Origin: Apium graveolens
Lineage: Eukaryota; Streptophyta; Magnoliopsida; Apiales; Apiaceae
DNA: 64,000 bases
Assembly (NCBI RefSeq): GCF_009905375.1
Contig: NC_133652.1
Span: 23,117,339 to 23,181,338, forward strand
Direction of reading: 5' to 3'
Within the stretch, counting starts at the first letter, position 1. The number at the start of each line of letters is the position of its first letter. The position numbers were made by a program, and so were the translations under genes. Of this stretch, positions 62,887 through 64,000 are shown in pieces. The notes beneath the pieces are model-generated. The model was given only the letters and a program-made list of their open reading frames with translations, had not been told where the DNA came from and ran no database searches.

Positions 62887-64000
62887 TCAATTACGTGGAT
62901 TAACTTCAATATCAAATGTAGAAATTTCTTGGTCTTGGCGCAATGTGAAGCGTAAATTATCATGACACTGGAGCTCCCTATCCCTGATAAATTTACTACA
63001 CCCACCAGAAAACCTCGATGTGCGCTCATTCAAGACAATTCTGATGTCCCAAGTTGCTTCTTCTATTCTGTATCTGACATACTCACCACCCTCCCAATCT
63101 CGATTATGAAACTTTATGTTCCTAGGTATGTGTTGAATGAAGATTAGATAATTAGCAACGAACTTTTAGTGTGTACCCATTAACAATCATTGTAAAGTAT
63201 AAATTTTTAAATTTATAAGAATGTTGTTAAAACAATCATACTAATGAATTAATATATGTTGCTTACCACTATGTGGCATCTGTTGTTGAGGTTGCTCCCA
63301 AAAAGCTTCTTGGAAAATTGAAAGTACACACCTTCCTGCAACTGAGCTTCATTATGGTTGCCAATAATATCAACATTTGCTACTACATTAACAACTCCAG
63401 GAACATAATCCTCATCTTGAGTGATTGCAACCTCATCTAGCATTTTGACATCAATAACTTCAGTGTTATTGACTTGATCCTCGGCTACTGGTAAGATTTT
63501 AAAGATCAAGTTAATGTAACGTATAAAATTATTACATTCACAAAATACAAATATAGAGTAAGTTTGATTATATTTTGGTATACCAGTGTTATGATCTTCA
63601 TTTGGACACAAATCCTGGAAAATAAAGCAACTAAACAAGCATCTCTTTGTACTGGTCCTTTCTGCGTTGCGACGTATCATCTCCATTCCATCCATTTCAA
63701 AAATTCTACCATATAATCCACCTTTTGTATCAAAATTGAAATACAGACTGTCACATTGCATCAAACCAAAGTACTTGATCAATTTTTTTAAAAAACATAT
63801 GATTCTAAACTTCTTATGGTATTTTATTTTCCATTCGATCCCAATAATCATAATGCTTTCAATTCCACTTAGACTATTTTTTGTATCCTGACCTAACAGC
63901 GTCGACAATACCTATTTGAGCATCCAAATAAATCATTAATTATTCTATTCAACTATCATATATCAATCTCTTCTTAAATTTCATTTACAAAACTTACCAC
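62887..64000 (-). CDS. B3-domain protein, 3' part (5' end beyond the window)
   Basis: Exons proposed: 63911-63584, 63487-63267 and a last exon from about 63162 to 62887 (TGA 62889-62887). A donor at 63997 shows that another exon lies past the window edge. The first visible exon is the second half of a B3 fold (EWKIKYHKKFRIICFLKKLI, KYFGLMQCDSLYFNFDTKGG). The second carries an acidic linker and the start of another B3 domain (VYFQFSKKLFGSNLNN). The last exon completes it (HIPRNIKFHNRDW, VRYRIEEATWDIRIVL, RFSGGCSKFIRDRELQCHDN). Two B3 domains suggest the REM/ARF-unrelated B3 group; DNA binding is likely but target and role are unknown. The last acceptor is uncertain: the strong AG at 63122 breaks the frame, whereas the weaker one at 63163 keeps it open. 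Confidence 0.72.

Overview
This is nuclear DNA from a dicot plant. Evidence: AT-rich intergenic DNA, short GT-AG introns, plant-only families (class II KNOX homeobox, B3 domain, SPX-MFS vacuolar phosphate transporter, RNA polymerase IV largest subunit) and plant transposons (L1-type LINE with RNase H, CACTA, Helitron, Stowaway MITEs). The species cannot be fixed from the sequence; an asterid is a guess only.

Layout. 1-3443 (+): the last three exons of a KNAT7-like homeobox gene, behind a repeat-filled intron. 4803-6725 (-): an intronless molybdenum-cofactor-sulfurase-like PLP protein. 8623-11272 (-): a five-exon HOTHEAD-type GMC oxidoreductase. 12594-13738: a short non-autonomous Helitron. 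14253-24715: a full-length LINE with a 15-bp target duplication, split by a nested ~5-kb CACTA element (18718-23707) that carries what looks like a captured COP9 signalosome subunit 2 exon. 26009-31992 (-): a ten-exon SPX-MFS vacuolar phosphate transporter. 34106-49067 (-): an 18-exon NRPD1, catalytic subunit of Pol IV, with several MITE and foldback repeats in its introns. 53295-55964 (-): a seven-exon SLC35B-type UDP-galactose/glucose transporter (UTR2-like). 56826-62130: G+C-rich repeat, nested MITE and a decayed Helitron helicase gene (+). 62887-64000 (-): the 3' part of a B3-domain gene.

The host genes do not form a pathway. Their order is interesting: as remembered, KNAT7, a vacuolar phosphate transporter and NRPD1 are neighbours on Arabidopsis chromosome 1, while a MOCOS-like gene, a paralogous transporter and UTR2 are neighbours on chromosome 4. 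The window would then show one unfractionated block. The accessory interest lies in the nested LINE/CACTA with its gene fragment, and in the palindrome-rich foldback repeats inside the Pol IV gene.
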